This document shows positions 53,443-53,540 of a stretch of 53,540 nucleotides of DNA, one piece after another. The translations under genes were made by a program, and so were the position numbers. The stretch spans positions 1-53,540 of the forward strand of contig JACRCW010000043.1 in NCBI GenBank assembly GCA_016218805.1, written 5' to 3'. Every line of letters starts with the position of its first letter. Positions within the stretch are counted from its first letter, which is position 1. This DNA is from Deltaproteobacteria bacterium. GTDB lineage: Bacteria > Myxococcota > JACRCW01. Under the pieces are notes generated by a model that saw only the letters and a list, made by a program, of their open reading frames with translations, was not told where the DNA came from and ran no database searches.

Positions 53443-53540
53443 TCACGAGAGCATGGTTGGCAGCGGCGGGCAGAGTCCGCCGAACTTGGCATAGGCCAGC
53501 GCAATGAGGGCTTCGGCGGAGTGGAATCCGAAGGCAGTCC
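53443..53540 (-). CDS. C-terminal fragment of an unidentified gene, cut by the window edge
   Basis: An open leftward frame enters from the right edge and stops at 53443-53445. The visible end reads TAFGFHSAEALIALAYAKFG, then GLCPPLPTMLS. The short pattern resembles the tails of some transposases, but the fragment is too short for a call. Confidence 0.3.
   Translation of the reverse strand, partial: TAFGFHSAEALIALAYAKFGGLCPPLPTMLS

Overview
GC-rich, gene-dense chromosomal DNA from a myxobacterium or close relative (phylum Myxococcota). The evidence is a MYXO-CTERM-type C-terminal tail (CGC motif, membrane helix, basic end) on the giant protein at 12140-16312, Myxococcus-type cysteine-rich repeats (CGNG...CDDGN) in the lipoprotein at 6230-8176, Ser-rich lipoprotein linkers, and the density of signalling genes. 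I saw no rRNA, tRNA or CRISPR array. No homology search was run; family names come from recognising motifs and overall sequence.

1-6154 (leftward): the start of an exopolysaccharide locus. A specialised NusG-like factor and an EPS-type MarR regulator precede WbpO/TviB- and WbpP-like UDP-HexNAc enzymes, an EpsL/PglC-like initiating sugar phosphate transferase and an EpsN-like aminotransferase. A palindromic repeat family fills the gaps. 6230-20643: cell-surface proteins. A leftward series (giant Kelch plus disintegrin-like repeat protein, beta-propeller protein, two lipoproteins) faces a rightward pair that is paralogous to its middle two genes.

20772-24246: a compact RiPP-like locus: divergent nucleotidyltransferase, 54-residue candidate precursor with two Cys, HPr-kinase-like protein, radical SAM/SPASM enzyme and PqqD-like protein, the last four joined by 4-bp start/stop overlaps. 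A Uma2 nuclease-fold gene and unusual repeats follow.

25169-45492: a signalling island: two REC proteins (one PATAN-like, one a degenerate receiver with GGDEF), three hybrid histidine kinases, a hemerythrin-GGDEF oxygen/c-di-GMP protein, a stand-alone receiver, several small unknowns, a Dph6-like ATPase and a classical OmpR-type two-component pair. The pair's upstream region carries a PmrA-box-like site. 45689-48203: a serine-hydrolase lipoprotein gene interrupted by a one-base frameshift.

48251-51504: a divergent cluster I read as one thiol- or metal-stress regulon: leftward unknown gene, thioredoxin and CcdA; rightward ECF sigma factor, soluble zinc-type anti-sigma and a secreted Lys/Gly/Cys-rich peptide with three EKSCGG motifs. 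The sigma gene and the peptide gene share TAACG-N17-ACGGTA, and a weaker copy sits directly before the leftward operon. The right end has small uncertain genes, a second copy of a paired inverted repeat, a bacteriohemerythrin and a partial gene at the edge.
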